From: Voacanga thouarsii
Taxonomy: Eukaryota; Streptophyta; Magnoliopsida; Gentianales; Apocynaceae
Direction of reading: 5' to 3'
Length of the DNA stretch: 64,000 nucleotides
Assembly (NCBI GenBank): GCA_026120185.1
Contig: JANUWF010001783.1
Coordinates: 5,611,001 to 5,675,000, forward strand
This document shows positions 1 through 12,024 of this stretch, piece by piece (the stretch's first letter is position 1; every line of letters begins with the position of its first letter). Under the pieces are notes generated by a model. The model was not told the origin of the DNA and did not search any database. It saw nothing but the letters and a program-made list of their open reading frames with translations. A program made the position numbers and the translations under genes.

Positions 1-840
1 ATCAATTAGGAAAGAGATATGTGGTATAAGGTAATTGCATAGTGAGTTCTTAAATGATTATTGGGAAAAATTCAAAAGGCTTTATGCTAGTTGTTCCCAT
101 CATCAAATTAGTGGTCAACTTTTAGTTTAATATTTCTATGAGGGATTGCTTCCACATGATAGATTAATGATTGATGCCGCGAGTGGTGGTGCCCTTGTAG
201 ACAAAATCTCACAAGTTGCTAGGGAGTTAATTTTGAATATAACAACTAATACATAATCTTTTGGCACAAGAAATAACTCACTAGGGGAAGTTACCACAAG
301 TTCTTTGGAAGATAAAGTGGATAAGTTAGCCACATTGGTAGGCAAGATGCTTGGACTCAATTCACAAATTAAGGCATGGAATATGTGCAACTCTCTTGAG
401 CATATGAGTGATTCATGTCCTACCCTAGGTACTAATGAATGTGTGAATACTTTAGGGTTCCCAAATCAACCTCCTAGAAAGTACAATCCCTATTCTAACA
501 CTTACAATGAGAGATGGCAAGATCATCCAAACTTTAGTTGGGGAAACTAAGGAGGGAGACCATAAAACTTTTCTAATAACTATTCCAATGCACCATCATC
601 CTAAGACCAATCCAATAGCATGTCCCTGGAAGATATGGTCAATTCCCTTATATCTAATTCCTTAACTTTCTAAAAGGAGACCAAATCTTGCATTTAAAAT
701 CTAGAAAATCAAGTGGGACCATTAGCCATAGATGTGAGTCAAACCAAAGTACAACTATTTAATAAGCTTTGATCTTAACCTCTTAACCCTAGGGATCCTT
801 CTAATGCTTAAATACCATCTAGGGGCAAAAGAGTAATTTC
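1..840 (+). pseudogene. Athila-like gag, C-terminal part (copy A)
   Basis: Gag is the structural protein that packages retrotransposon RNA. The readable frame has a CSHHQISGQ-type segment near 95, then YEGLLPHDRLMIDAASGGA (about 137-195), an imperfect zinc knuckle around 385-420 (MCNSLEHMSDSCP) and the tail RKYNPYSNTYNERWQDHPN near 476-530, a signature of Athila/Tat-type Gypsy gag. The left end lies outside the window. In-frame stops occur near 128, 256 and 548, and the frame decays after 560. No protease or RT follows, which is unlike a standard Athila element. Family call from recalled motifs; confident that it is gag, less so about the sublineage. Confidence 0.8.
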
Positions 841-2207
841 TCAAAAAAGTTGTGTTTCTATATTTGTTCTTCACACTCACTTTGTTTTATTTCTTGCCTA
901 GGATCCATTGAGAAAAATGCAGCTATGTTGAGTAAATGCCATAAAATTGTTTTTCCTTTTTAGTTTGTCTAAAAAACTTCAAAATCACAAAAAGATTTTC
1001 TTTTAGCTTGTCTAAAAATTCTTAGAATTCTTTTTCTTTCCTTTTTGAATGATAAAAAAAAAAAAAATATTTTCTGAAATCTCCAGGACTAAAGGCACGC
1101 CCGTGCCTAGGGTCGTGCCAAAATAAAATTTCTTTGCAATATGCACAGGCAAAGACACAGCCGTGCCTTTGCTTGCCTGTGCAGCCGTTGTAGAATTCTT
1201 TAAACTTTTAGATCTGCACGGGTGTTTTATTTTTCATCTCAATTTTCTTCCTTCTTCTTCCACCTATGCCACCTCTGCTTTGTTTTCCTCAAACAACACC
1301 ATCTTACCCGCCATCTTTACCTTCAAATCTATCAAATCTACATCAAAATCTCAAGATTCAAACTTTCTTCCCATTTTTAGTCAAAAAATTGCAGCTTTTG
1401 GAGGGTGTTTTCTATAGCAAAATTTTTACAAATCGAAGGTGTTTTGGTAAGAGAAGCTTGATATAAATCCTCCTTAATATATAAGCAATAGAGTTTACGG
1501 AACAAAATATGATTTTGATGACTTTTTGTTGGACGATTTTTCTGCTTTTGAATGCCGAAAATACTGCAATTTTCTGCATATTTGTGAAGTTCTTAAGGCT
1601 GCAAATATTTGTTTTCATGAGTAAGAATTGATGGTTGAATTATGAATTGTCTATTGTGAGGTTGAGGAATGGTATATGCAATTGTGATGGTATATGCATA
1701 TTGCTTAAAATTTCTGCAATTGTGATGCTTAAAGTTGCTATATATTGCTGCATTTTAACGTTGGAGAAAGTTGTGATTGATTGCATGAATTGGTGTGGTT
1801 GAAGTAAGGAGTTTGGACATTATTCTAATTGAGTATGATTGGTTGTGTTGGCTGATTTTTTATGCTCTACATTGTTGAAAATTTTATCGTTTTATGGCTG
1901 CAAATTTCCATCCTACATTGACAAGTTGAATTTACTTTAAATTGTATTGGTGTCAAGGAATAAAGTGGGAGTATCTTGTGGTGAAAATTGTGGAGGAATT
2001 TGTTGCTTTCATGAAGGTGTTTGGTTTGATGATTGAATGTAAGGTTGAGGGAGATATTTTCTCTTGATGCTACACCTTGTTATCTACTCTCTTTACCTTT
2101 TTTGATCAACTTTGGTTCCTTCATTTCCTTCATATTACCTTGCTCTCTTGTAGCTTATTCTCCTTGGTATTCTTCTCTTCTTCTTCATAGTACCTAAATG
2201 AAAGCAT
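841..2207 (+). other. Noncoding spacer between gag and ORF2 of copy A
   Basis: No coding frame is supported over about 1.4 kb where a complete element would carry pol. A GC-rich stretch at about 1090-1195 is full of short dyads of the GGCACG-CCGTGCC kind. It is followed by pyrimidine-rich DNA (1240-1330) and AT/TG-rich leader-like sequence up to the ORF2 start. The same order (GC-rich dyads, pyrimidine tract, AT-rich leader) occurs in copies B and C. Confidence 0.6.
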
Positions 2208-2514
2208 ATGGTGAGAAGGTGTAGTGACTCTAGTTCTAGACCTTCGGACCAAGCTAGGGAACATGACCCTATAGACCTATATTTCATAAACCCCACACAC
2301 ATTGCTATATTTAAAAATTTTCGTCGTAGGACTTTTTTGCCTAATCACTTTATTGATCACATGTCCTTCAACAATTAGGCCTTAATGATGAAATCACTAG
2401 CCTTTTCTATGGCTCTGGTTGGGATCATTTCTTTGACATTATTCAACCGGGTTATGGTAATCTAATGCTAGAATTCCTTAGCACTTATTCCTTTAGGCGA
2501 GAATGCATAGGATT
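2208..2514 (+). pseudogene. ORF2 N-terminal fragment, copy A, cut by copia-1
   Basis: An ATG at 2208 opens 56 codons (begins MVRRCSDSSSRPSDQ, includes FRRRTFLPNHFIDHMS) to a TAG at 2376. The reading then continues in another frame from about 2405 as FYGSGWDHFFDIIQPGYGN and EFLSTYSFRREC. The pattern (short basic/Ser-rich N-terminus, R-x-F-x-P motif, LGW-like segment, then a 'xxEFxxxx' segment) matches the start of ORF2 of copy B at 39691 and the plant 'putative transposon protein' domain found in Athila-type elements. Its function is unknown. Copia-1 is inserted exactly at 2515, and the rest of the ORF was not found beyond it. Confidence 0.55.
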
Positions 2515-4369
2515 TGTTGGGATATATGCCCATTTAGACTAGGTTTCTGATGTAATTTTGACTTATATTAATAAAAGTATTTTTCTCAAAATTTATTTGT
2601 GAAATCTTCTTTATATTTATGTACGATTTTATTAGAAAAGACCTACTTTATTTAAGTAAATGGTTCATGTGAATAGAGGTCTTTCACAATAAGGTATGAA
2701 CCATGGGATACTTAATACATAAACTGTTGTTCTTAACCATATGATGAGAATGGAAATCTCATCATGACAAGGTTGTTGTGTTATAAATTTTAAATAGGGA
2801 ATGGCTTACCTTTAGCCAATGAGTAGTCTACTCATTTCATAACACAAGCGTATTTTGAATATGTAGAATATGACCTATAGTAGTGATTTCTAAAAGTACT
2901 ATGTGATAGAAATCTAGACTACTACTGCTACAGTGTGGACTTGTACTCTACAACTTGAGTATAAGTTGGTGGTCTGATAGTTGAGGCTCTTAAAAAGGAC
3001 CAATATATTTGTATGTTGAGTATATGTGACTAGTTAGTCAAGATAGACTTGTACGAGATATTGTCTACACTATATCGGTTGTCCGAATGATCTAATTATC
3101 TAGGGCCCTAGGGATCATGATTTGAAAATTGGCTTTAGGATAGCTCTTTTGGAAAGTAAAAATATTCCAAGAAGTTGTGGATCAATGGATTAGAAGCCTA
3201 AGGATAGTAAATATCTTTTAGAGAGGTGTTAGTACACTCTTTCCTCTCTTAATGCACGACGATATGTAGAAGGATATTTTAGTCATTACATCAGTAGGTC
3301 GAAGACGTAGCTAACGCAACATTGTCTTTGGGGTCAATATTTTCTTATGATGATATTAAAAAATATTTAAAACATAAAGTACAGCTATTTATATAACAAC
3401 GGTATTTTGGTCATTTTAGTAGCCAAGACGATGTGTCTTTTTGGTTATCAGAATAGCCCGTAAGTCTCAATTATTTTAGGTCGAGGAAATGGTCAAAATA
3501 AAAAGGATTTTATTTTATTCAGGAAGTTTAATTTATTTTTTAGAATGAAATAAAATAAAGAAATGAGAGAAATTAAATTTATTATCTAGTTTAATTGGAC
3601 AATTAATTATTCAGGACCTAAGCCCAGATTGAATAATTAAAAAAATTAACTTGGGCTTAAACTAGTTAATAAAAGACTTAAATAATTATTTTAGTTCATT
3701 TAGGCTCATGAATTATTTATTGGGTTATTTTAATAGGCCCAAGAAATAAATAGTTAATGTTTATTATTTTTGGGCTAATTGGGTCTAAAGGAAAATAATA
3801 AATTATTTTGACCCAATAACCTAGATTAAAGGGTTATTTTTATTCATGGTATAGAAGAGTGAAGGATTACTCAAACCTCTTCTGTTGATAACCTCCGGAG
3901 TTTTGAAATATCAAAACCCCAGTATTTTGGTTATCTGGTAGAGTGAATAGTTGAGGAGTTCAGTTCTTCACAGAAGACACATGAACAACATAGTCTCTGC
4001 TCTCTCTCTCTCTCTCATTTTGATTTTCTTCCTTTTCTTTCTTCTTAATATTGCTAATCAATAACAAGGAATCAAATAGTGCCTTTCCTTGCCTAAGTTG
4101 TCTCACCAACTAGATTGGGCGGTGGAATATTCTAAGAAGCAAAGAGCTTCACGTACATGCTAAAGAGAAGCCGAAGGATCGCTGGTCATCAACTGGAAGT
4201 TTTAATGGGCGAGGGAGACGTGACCATCATTCTATCATCTTCCTCGCAGCCAAACAAAGTAAAGCCTAGAAGAGGTATTCATTTTTCGCTTTCTGCTACG
4301 CCGTGTATGGTGCCTTTTCTGGTTTTATTTTCATCACATGCATGGCTACCTCTGTATTCATTGCCTTCA
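2515..4369 (+). repeat. 5' LTR of copia-1
   Basis: Begins TGTTGGGATATATGCCC and ends in CTTCA, two bases before a primer site at 4372. The first ~620 bp repeat at 10071-10697 with scattered differences, which defines it as an LTR. Length about 1.86 kb, long for Copia but usual for Angela/BARE-1-like elements. The LTR of copia-2 (57447-59237) is a relative in reverse orientation (shared 'agactaggtttctgatgta' near the start). It contains an AT-rich stretch at 3480-3800 and a short CT repeat at 3997-4016. Confidence 0.88.
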
Positions 4370-4371
4370 AA

Positions 4372-4384
4372 TGGTATCAGAGAT
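4372..4384 (+). other. Primer binding site of copia-1 (initiator tRNA-Met type)
   Basis: TGGTATCAGAGAT lies two bases after the LTR. It matches the TGGTATCAGAGC motif complementary to the 3' end of plant initiator tRNA-Met used by most plant Copia elements, with a mismatch at the last bases. Confidence 0.85.
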
Positions 4385-6152
4385 AGATGCTTTGAATGGC
4401 TTAGGATTGATACATGCTAGTTTATAAAATTGGCAAGACTAATGTGATGATTATGGTGAGATCCTTCGTTATTTTGGTATGGGTAGATGCGTTGTAAACC
4501 TCATAGTTGGGGTATAGGATCTCTATACAATTTTCCTTTAATGCTTTGTTTAGCCTTCGTGTAAACCCGATTTGAAAGGGTATAGGCGGATGTCATATTT
4601 TTTGTTGAAAAAATGTAACAAGAACCGCATTGGGTTGATCGCGAACAGAGTTGCAGAGAAGCCTAAAAAAAATGCTGGTGAAGAAGATGAAAAATGGCGA
4701 AAAAGGATGCTGGTGAAGATCTTGAGTCGAGCCGCCAGCTTAGTCGAGCCGTGGCTCGGTGTGTTTGGAGCCGAGGTCTCCCAGGTCAGCCGTAGCTTGG
4801 AGCCATACCCGGGCCTAAGTATCCCTCGGCTTGGCCGAGCGTCAGCCCATGCGAGGAAATCTTCCGCGTAGAAGCTATTGCATGATGCTTACGGGTAGTG
4901 CGCAGGCACCTGCCCACGGACCATGGTCCATAGGTCTTCCCATGGGCCATGATCCAGTGTGGCGAGTGTACTGGACGAGAATTTTTTTTTTTTTTTTTTT
5001 GCTTTTGGTCCTATAGCAGGCGAAGTTATTTTTATTGCAATAGTTAATATTCTTTGAATATTTTGCATAAAAATAATTGTAAAGTATATTAGGATTAAAC
5101 AAGATCATTAATTAATTTAATTAATGTGTTTAATTATTTTATTTGGGCACCTAGGATTAAACATAGAAAAGTATGAAAACGTTTATATTTTTTTAGCATG
5201 CTAATATTTTAAGTTCTATGTGCATATTTTCTCAAAAACCAAAGTCTTTGGGATAAAGGAAAATTATTTTTCTTTAATTAAATGGTTATTTTAACTTAAA
5301 ACAAAAATTAATCCTTAGTTATTTTCTTAAAGGTTGTTTATCCATGACAATAAAAAATATTTTGGATTTAGAAATTTTTGTAAGTTAAAATAGAAAGCCA
5401 TTTTAATTCATTTTAGCAAAGGAAAAATTATTTTTGTCAAATAAAATCTTGAGATCAAAATCTCTAGGAATTTTTAAATGGAGAAATTTTGAAATTATTA
5501 AGTTTTTAACTTAAATAAAATTAATCCATGAGGAAAATTTTCTCAAAGGGTATAAACCTTAACATAAAATTTTTTATGAATTTAGACATTTTATTTTAAG
5601 TTAAAGGAGAACTTAATTGAAAATTTTCAAATGATATTTTTTCAAGAAAATCCTTATTTAAAAAACTAAGTAGGAGAGGGATTCCAATAGCCCCACGGCT
5701 TCTATCACGATCCTCATTAGAGATCGTGGGTTTCCTCGCGTCACCGTAGGAGTGAACCCGTATATGATGGAGATACCACAAGGATCTAGAACTGATGGAA
5801 GGATGTAATTAATATCCCGGAACATGTTCTATGATCGGTTAGCCCACGTTGGAGGTTATAGTATGAGGTTTGTCCATAGAAATTGATAAGAAACGGCCAT
5901 CCCCTCGATGGAGTTATCTTTTAGATCATTATCTAGAAGAAAAATTAATTTGTAATGATTAACACACTTAGCTTAGAAAACTGTTAATCTTCCGAAGAAG
6001 CTATGTCAGTTTTCCTAAGAGCCAAACTAATTATGTTAAAGATTATAGTAATGGGGTTAGCTATTATCAAGTTTAATATGAGGATAAAGTGCACAAAATT
6101 ATTTTTGTTTTACAAATACTGAGAATTTCTTTTATTTTTTAAAATTTAAAAA
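4385..6152 (+). other. Long 5' leader of copia-1, with a GC-rich island
   Basis: About 1.8 kb of untranslated leader between primer site and gag, comparable with the long leader of BARE-1-like elements. 4720-4985 is a GC-rich island with repeated GTCGAGCC/GGCTCGG motifs and small palindromes (GGACCATGGTCC near 4918, CCCATGGG near 4939), followed at once by a run of about 20 T (4982-5001). The rest is AT-rich. 5650-6080 has a clear counterpart in the copia-2 leader at 63420-63760. Short ORFs here look like chance. Confidence 0.65.
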
Positions 6153-6945
6153 ATGGTTGGTGGAGATTCTTTCAGTCCCTTAACCGTTATTCTCTTCGAG
6201 AATAAGCTAATAGGTCTAAACTATGTGGATTGAAAAAGGAACCTGGACATAATATTCACAGTCGAGGAGTATAAGTATGTCCTATACGAGACTTGCCTAG
6301 CAATCGGGGAAGGTTTCACTGTTGAGGAGCATGAGGCTAAAAAGGCATGGAAGAAGTCTAACAAGATGGCCTGATACTATATGTTTGCCTCCATGTCAAA
6401 TGTGCTTCAATCCAAACATGAGTACATAGCCACTGCATATAATATAAGCACATCACTAGCTACAATGTTCGTGGATCAGAGCCGGCCCGCAAGGCAGGAG
6501 GCTCTTCGAACAATCATAAACACCAAGATGGCTGAGGGATCATCAGCCAGAGAGTATATTCTCAAGATGATTACTACTTTTGAGGAAGCAGAAGTCTTGG
6601 GGGCTGTCATTGACCCCGAGAGCTAAGTGGATATGGTTCTCGAATCTTTGCCAGGCTCTTTCACTCAATTTAAGTTGAATTACAATAGAACAAGTTAAAT
6701 ATGGGTTTAACGGAGTTAATGAAGGAGCTCCAGGTGGCAGAGAAGGTTATGGAACCACAGGCTAGAGCTATGATGGCCTCTTCTTTGAGAACTGGGCCCA
6801 AACTTAGAAAGTTAAAGAAGAAGAAGGGTGATACAGTGCATCAGCCCAAGTCCTAGCCCAAAGACAAATCCAAGGGCAAATGCTTTAAGTGTGGAGAGAA
6901 GAGACACTGAAAAAAAGATTGTCTAGATCTTCAGGCCAAGAAAAA
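6153..6945 (+). pseudogene. copia-1 gag with zinc knuckle
   Basis: Gag starts at the ATG at 6153 (MVGGDSFSPLTVILFENKL), then NYVD-stop-KRNLDI and an FVDQSRPARQEALRT segment at 6470-6520. The zinc knuckle at about 6880-6925 reads CFKCGEKRH-stop-KKDC, so the CCHC spacing is kept but a TGA replaces the usual Trp. Further stops at 6228, 6373 and 6625. Several stops are one transition away from TGG, CGA or CAG codons, which suggests deamination. It keeps 29 codons (about 6475-6565) that copia-2 has lost. Confidence 0.82.
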
Positions 6946-8354
6946 CTCCACAGGTACTGTTCTCTATCTAGAGTCTATATCAATGGTTGGATTAACTTCC
7001 ACTTGGATTGTTGATTCAGAAGCCACTAATTATATCTATAACTCATTGCAGGGATTTAGGAAGATTAGAAGACTCTAGAAGGGCAAACATGGACTACGCG
7101 TGGGAAATAGAGCATAAGTTTAGGCCCTTGCTATGGCAGGACTAGAACTTCCTTTTGATTATAATAGAATAGTTGTTTTGAAAGATATTTTATTTGTTCC
7201 TGGTTTTAGACAGAATCTGGTTTCAGTTGCAAAACTAATAAATCAAAGATATTCTATTTTTTTTCCATTATGCTATTATTATCAGGAGAAATGGAGACGT
7301 AATATGTACTGGACACATGTATGAAAACTTTATTCTTCATTAATTCTATTAATAATTAATTGAATAATGCTCAATCTGAACCTTTAAATAGGAAGAGAAA
7401 GACCAATGTCAATAACTTTATTTTTGGCATCTAAGGTTGGGTTATATTAACTCAATTAGGATTTAGAGGTTAATCCATGATGGACCTTTGGCCTTATTAA
7501 GATTGAAAAGTTGGCCTCAGTGTGAATCTTGTCTTATAGAAAAAATGACCAAAATGTCCTTTACCCAAAAAGTGGATAGAGCCAAAGAAGTATCGAGTCT
7601 TGTTCACACTGATGTGTGTGGTCTTTTGTCTACACCAGCTAGAGGGGGGTTTGAGTACTTCATCACTTTCATAGATGATTGTACAGGGTATGGTTATATT
7701 TATTTGATGAGACACAAGTCTGACTCTTTTGACAAGTTCAAAGAGTTTAAGGCTGAAGTGGAGCGTCGAACAGGTAAACTAATCAAGACTTTACGATCTA
7801 ATCACGGTAGAGAATACTTCCTTGGTGAATTTAAGGACTATAGGGTATATCATGTGATAGTATCTCAACTCTCTACGCCTGGGACACCCCAGCAGAATGG
7901 AGTAGTTGAGAGAAGGAATATGATATTGATGGAAATGGTCCGAAGCATGATGTCTCATGTTACTCTTCAAGTGTCTTTTTGGGAATATGTCCTAGAAACA
8001 GCAGCATATATTCTAAACTTAGTGCCTTCCAAGTCAGTACTTAAGCCGCCCTATAAGATGTGGACTAAACATAAACCAAATCTAAATCATCTCAAGATAT
8101 GAGGTTGTCCAATTTATATACTGATCATGGGAGACAAGTTAGAACCAAGATCAGAATTTTGCTATTTTGTTGGGTATCCAAAAGGTACAAAGGGTGGTTA
8201 CTTTTATCATCCCAATGAGCAAAAAGTACTTGTGAGTACTAATGCTAGATACTTGGAGGATAAACAAAATACATCCAGTAAAGGTTCAACAAGGTTGGCA
8301 CTCGAAGAGAAGTTATCTTCTAAATCAACTTTTGCTAACCTGATTATAGAATAA
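6946..8354 (+). pseudogene. copia-1 protease, GAG-pre-integrase and integrase
   Basis: The protease site near 7012 reads WIVDSEATNY where the family has DSGATDH, so the catalytic loop is altered. GAG-pre-integrase is fragmentary at 7130-7500. The integrase core at 7488-8102 is the longest open stretch (204 codons): HTDVCG keeps the first Asp and NGVVERRN keeps the catalytic Glu, but the second Asp site reads LRSNHGREY, an Asp to Asn loss. The C-terminal integrase part (GDKLEPRSEFCYFVGYPKG) is at 8127-8354 after a stop at 8100. Dead for integration as read. Confidence 0.87.
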
Positions 8355-9550
8355 GAAGAAACACAGCCTCAAGAGCCTATACAAATGAAGCCTCGTCGTA
8401 GTGGGAAGATATCTAGAGTTTTAGAAAGACAGATTGGAGAGGCTTTTAACCTAGTCTCTGACCATCAGGAACAAGATCCTACTAGAGACGAGGAAGCTAT
8501 TGCTGATGCCAATGCAGACCTATGGCATGAAGAAATGAACGCCGAGATTGAGTCTATGTACTTCAATCAGGTTTGGGATCTTGTAACTTTTCCTGAAGGG
8601 ATAAAACCCATTGGGTGTAATTGGGTTTACAAGAGGAAGAGGGGAGCAGATGAGAAGGTGAAAGCCTTCAAAGCTAGGCTTGTGGCGAAAGGGTATATTC
8701 AGAAAGATGGGATCGACTATGAGGAAACCTTTTCTCTGGTAGCCATGCTTAAGTCCATCCGTATCCTCCTTACCATCGCAGGTCATTATGACTACGAGAT
8801 ATGACAAATGGATGTCAAGACAGCATTTTTAAATGGCCATCTTAGTGAAGACATCTATATGTCCCAACCAGAAGGCTTTGTTGCTAAAGGCTAAGAACAT
8901 ATGATTTGTAAGTTTAAGAAATATATTTATGGACTTAAGCCGATATCCAGAGTATATAACATTCATTTCGATGAGACTGTAAAGTCTTACAGTTTTATTT
9001 AAAACAAGGATGAACTATGTGTGTATAAGAAACTGGAAGACATAAATGTGATTTTTCTTGTCCTGTATGTGGATGACATTCTACTCATTGGAAATGATGT
9101 ACGAACACTGTCATCTACTAAGGTTTGGCTATCTAGTCAATTTAGTATGAAGGACTTGGGTGAAGCCAGTTATATTTTCGGAATAAAGCTTCTTAGAAAT
9201 AGGAAGTAGAGAATGTTAGGTTTATCCTAAACTATATACATTGACAAGATGCTGGCCAAGTACAGCATGGACTCATGTAAGGGGGCATTGATCTCTTGCA
9301 GACATGGGTTGCTTTTTTCTTCAAAGGACTGTCCAAAGTCTTAAGAAGAAAAAAATAGGATGAGTAGGATTCCCTATGCTTCGGTTGTAGAAAATCTTAT
9401 ATATGCTATACTGTGTACTAGGCCATATATCTATTTTATTGTAGGCTTAGTTTGTAGATATCAGTCAAACTCTCGGGAGGTTCATTAGCAGGCTATAAAG
9501 TATATTCTCAAGTATTTTAAAGGTACGAGGGATTACATGCTGGTTTACAG
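8355..9550 (+). pseudogene. copia-1 reverse transcriptase
   Basis: Copia-type RT: GCNWVYKRKRGADEKVKAF near 8618, then DYEI-stop-QMDVKTAFLNG at about 8790-8835 and SQPEGF near 8862. The catalytic YVDD box is intact at 9066-9077 (LYVDDILLIGND), followed by SQFSMKDLGEASYI. Stops at 8802, 8892, 8998, 9208, 9228 and 9342 break the frame. The YEIWQMDVK motif has TGA for TGG. Closest in wording to Angela/BARE-1-like RT; lineage from memory, not from a tree. Confidence 0.87.
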
Positions 9551-10048
9551 GGCTGATGACTTCGTTCCTATAGGATACATGGATCCAAACTTTCAGACGA
9601 TAAGGATGAGAGAAAATCCACTAGTAAATATATCTTCACCTTGTCTGGAGGAGCTATTTCGTGGAGGAGTATTAAGCAATCTTGCATTGCTGACTCAACC
9701 ATGGAAGCTGAGTATGTAGCAGCTTCAGAGGTATTCAAGGAAGCAGTTTGGCTTCAGAAGTTTCTTTTGGAACTTGAAGTTATGCCACAAATAGACAAAC
9801 CGGTTGTGATGTATTGTTACAACACTGGTGCAATCTCACAATCCAAAGAACCAAGGAACTACAAAAAGGGAAAGCACATAGAGAGGATGTATCACCTAAT
9901 CCGGGATTTCACCTAGAGACGGGAAGTCGTAGTGGAACAGATTGCCTCGAAAAATAATCTAGTAGATCATTTCACCAAGCCTTTGGCGGAGAGAGTCTTT
10001 AGAAGGCACTTAGATACTATAGGGGTGGGCACCTATGGACTTACTTAG
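9551..10048 (+). pseudogene. copia-1 RNase H and end of pol
   Basis: The RNase H end of pol reads [17 protein letters not shown] (about 9676-9730), then [18 protein letters not shown], where the family's catalytic Asp in YCDN is replaced by Tyr. It ends HLDTIGVGTYGLT with a TAG at 10046. A stop at 9914 and frame changes around 9580-9640 interrupt it. The copia-2 version (59260-59607) keeps YCDN. The polypurine tract (AAAGTGCAAGTGGAAGAT, 10053-10070) follows directly and abuts the 3' LTR. Confidence 0.85.
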
Positions 10049-10070
10049 TCTTAAAGTGCAAGTGGAAGAT

Positions 10071-10697
10071 TGTTGGGATGTATGCCCTATTAGACTAGAT
10101 TTCTGATGTAATTTTGACTTATATTAATAAAAAGTATTTTTCTCAAAATTTATTTGTGAAATCTTCTTTATATTTATGCACGATTTTATTGGAAAAGACC
10201 CAATGTATTTAAGTAAATGGTTCATGTGAATTGAGGTCTTTCACAATAAGCTATAGACTATAGGATACTTAACACATAAACTGTTATTCTTAACCGAATG
10301 ATGAGAATGAGAATCTTATCATAGCAAGGTTATTACGTTATGAATTTTAAATAGGGAATAGCTTACCTTTATCCAATGAGTAGTTTACTTATTTCATAAC
10401 ACAAGCATATTTCGAATACGTAGAATAGGACCTATAGTAGTGGTTTCTAAAAGTACTATGTGATAGAAAGCCAGACTACTATTGCTACAGTGTGGACTTG
10501 TACTCCACAACTTGAGTATAAGTTGGTAGTCTGACAAAACTGGAAGCGTATATTTTGATATACTATAGTTAAGATTCTTGAAAATGACCAATATACTTGT
10601 ATATTGGGTATATGTGACTAGTTAGTCAAAATAGACTTGTACGAGATAGTGTTTACACTATATTGCCCCTTGTGGCTGTTCGAATGATCTAATTATC
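10071..10697 (+). repeat. Truncated 3' LTR of copia-1
   Basis: Starts TGTTGGGATGTATGCCC right after the polypurine tract and follows the 5' LTR from 2515 to the shared CTAATTATC at 10689-10697, where similarity stops. About 1.2 kb of the LTR is missing, so no target duplication can be checked. It differs from the 5' LTR by an insertion near 10537-10570 and by point changes, so the insertion is not recent. Confidence 0.85.
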
Positions 10698-12024
10698 CTT
10701 CTTTGACACTATATCTAGTTAGTCAAGATTGAGTTTTTTTAGTAGTTTTCCTTCTTTGTTTCTCTTTTTATGTATTTTCCTTTTTATTGCTAAGGTGAGA
10801 GCTTTCTAGACTATGTTTATTTTTATGCACTTTTATGTTATTTTATTTCGCATTTTTCCTTTTTTCTTTTGTCTATGTACCTAATGCTCTAACTTTGTTC
10901 TTTGATGCTTTGCTATAGGAATATTTTGCAACTTCGGAGCTCATCTCTTGGCCATTTGGATTCTATGTAGGGAAGTTGTTTTCTTTCCCCCATATATCTC
11001 TCTCTTCCTTATTGGCTATGCTTTATTGTTTTATTTCTTTTCGTCCATTGAGGGCAATGTACGGTTTAAGTGTGGGGGTAGAAAAATAAAATTTTCCAAT
11101 TCTCTTTTAAGGCCACATTTTAAAGTTTTGATTTATCTTAGGACAATAATAATTTTTGAGTTTCGACAAAGAAAAATTGGTAGAGTTAAAGTCTTTTCTT
11201 TTGACTTTGAAAAATATTTTTGATATTTATTTAATCACATTGATTTTTGTTAAACTTTCATATTTTGTTGAACATAACTAAGTCTTGCGAGTTTAGTTTA
11301 ACCTTGTTGATTTCTTAGTAGATGTATGAATCTTTTAACCTTGTGAGATTTATATAAGTTGATGTTGAAATATAAGTACGTTTATGAGCTAATTTTAATT
11401 TGAAAATTGTCTAAACTAGTCATAAATTTAGATTTAAGTAAATAGGATAAGTGAGGAGAAAAAAGGCCCGGGAATGCAAAGTGCATGTCATTTGGCAAAA
11501 AATAACGTGTGAAAAAAACAAAGAAAAACAAAAGGTTGATGAAAAGAAAAAAAAAATTGAAAAGGGATCCAATATGGTGAGATGGAGCGAAACACACTCA
11601 CTTGAGGCTATTAATCCCAAGAAAAAGTTTGCAAAAGAAAAATAGTTGCTTGAAAAAGAGAGATCCTAGTTACTACTCAATTTGTAGTAGTTTTAGACAT
11701 ATACATAGTACACAATTTGAAATTAGTTCTATATATTTCACTTATATGATTTGCATGACTTATATGTTTGGAGTAAGGAAGGGAGTGGAATGTATTGAAT
11801 AGAGATAAACTTGTTTAAACTAACTTCAATTGGCATAGATATATTTGATCTAATATGTTAGTTTGTTCAAATCTTCTTGATCAAATAAAAATTTGAATGT
11901 TTTTTTATTGTGAAAAGAAAAGTTAGAATCTCTGCCATATTGTTTTTGAATTTTCAATGTCTTAATCCTTTTTAACAGATTGTTTTGCCCGAGGATGTGC
12001 AAAAAGTTAAGTGTGAGGGTATTT
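10698..12024 (+). other. 3' noncoding region of Athila-like copy A
   Basis: No coding frame is supported. Two motifs mark it as the region before the 3' LTR of an Athila/Tat-type element: CATTGAGGGCAATGTACGG...TTTAAGTGTGGGGG (about 11048-11078) and CGAGGATGTGCAAAAAGTTAAGTGTGAGGG (about 11990-12019). The second lies next to the LTR and probably serves as the polypurine tract. ORF2 of copy A should have ended upstream of the first motif but is not present. The DNA is AT-rich with A-rich stretches at 11515-11560. Confidence 0.6.

Noticed and set aside
4572..4871. 99-codon ORF in the copia-1 leader
   Set aside because: It runs through the GC-rich island where stops are rare by composition; no known motif and no counterpart to test.
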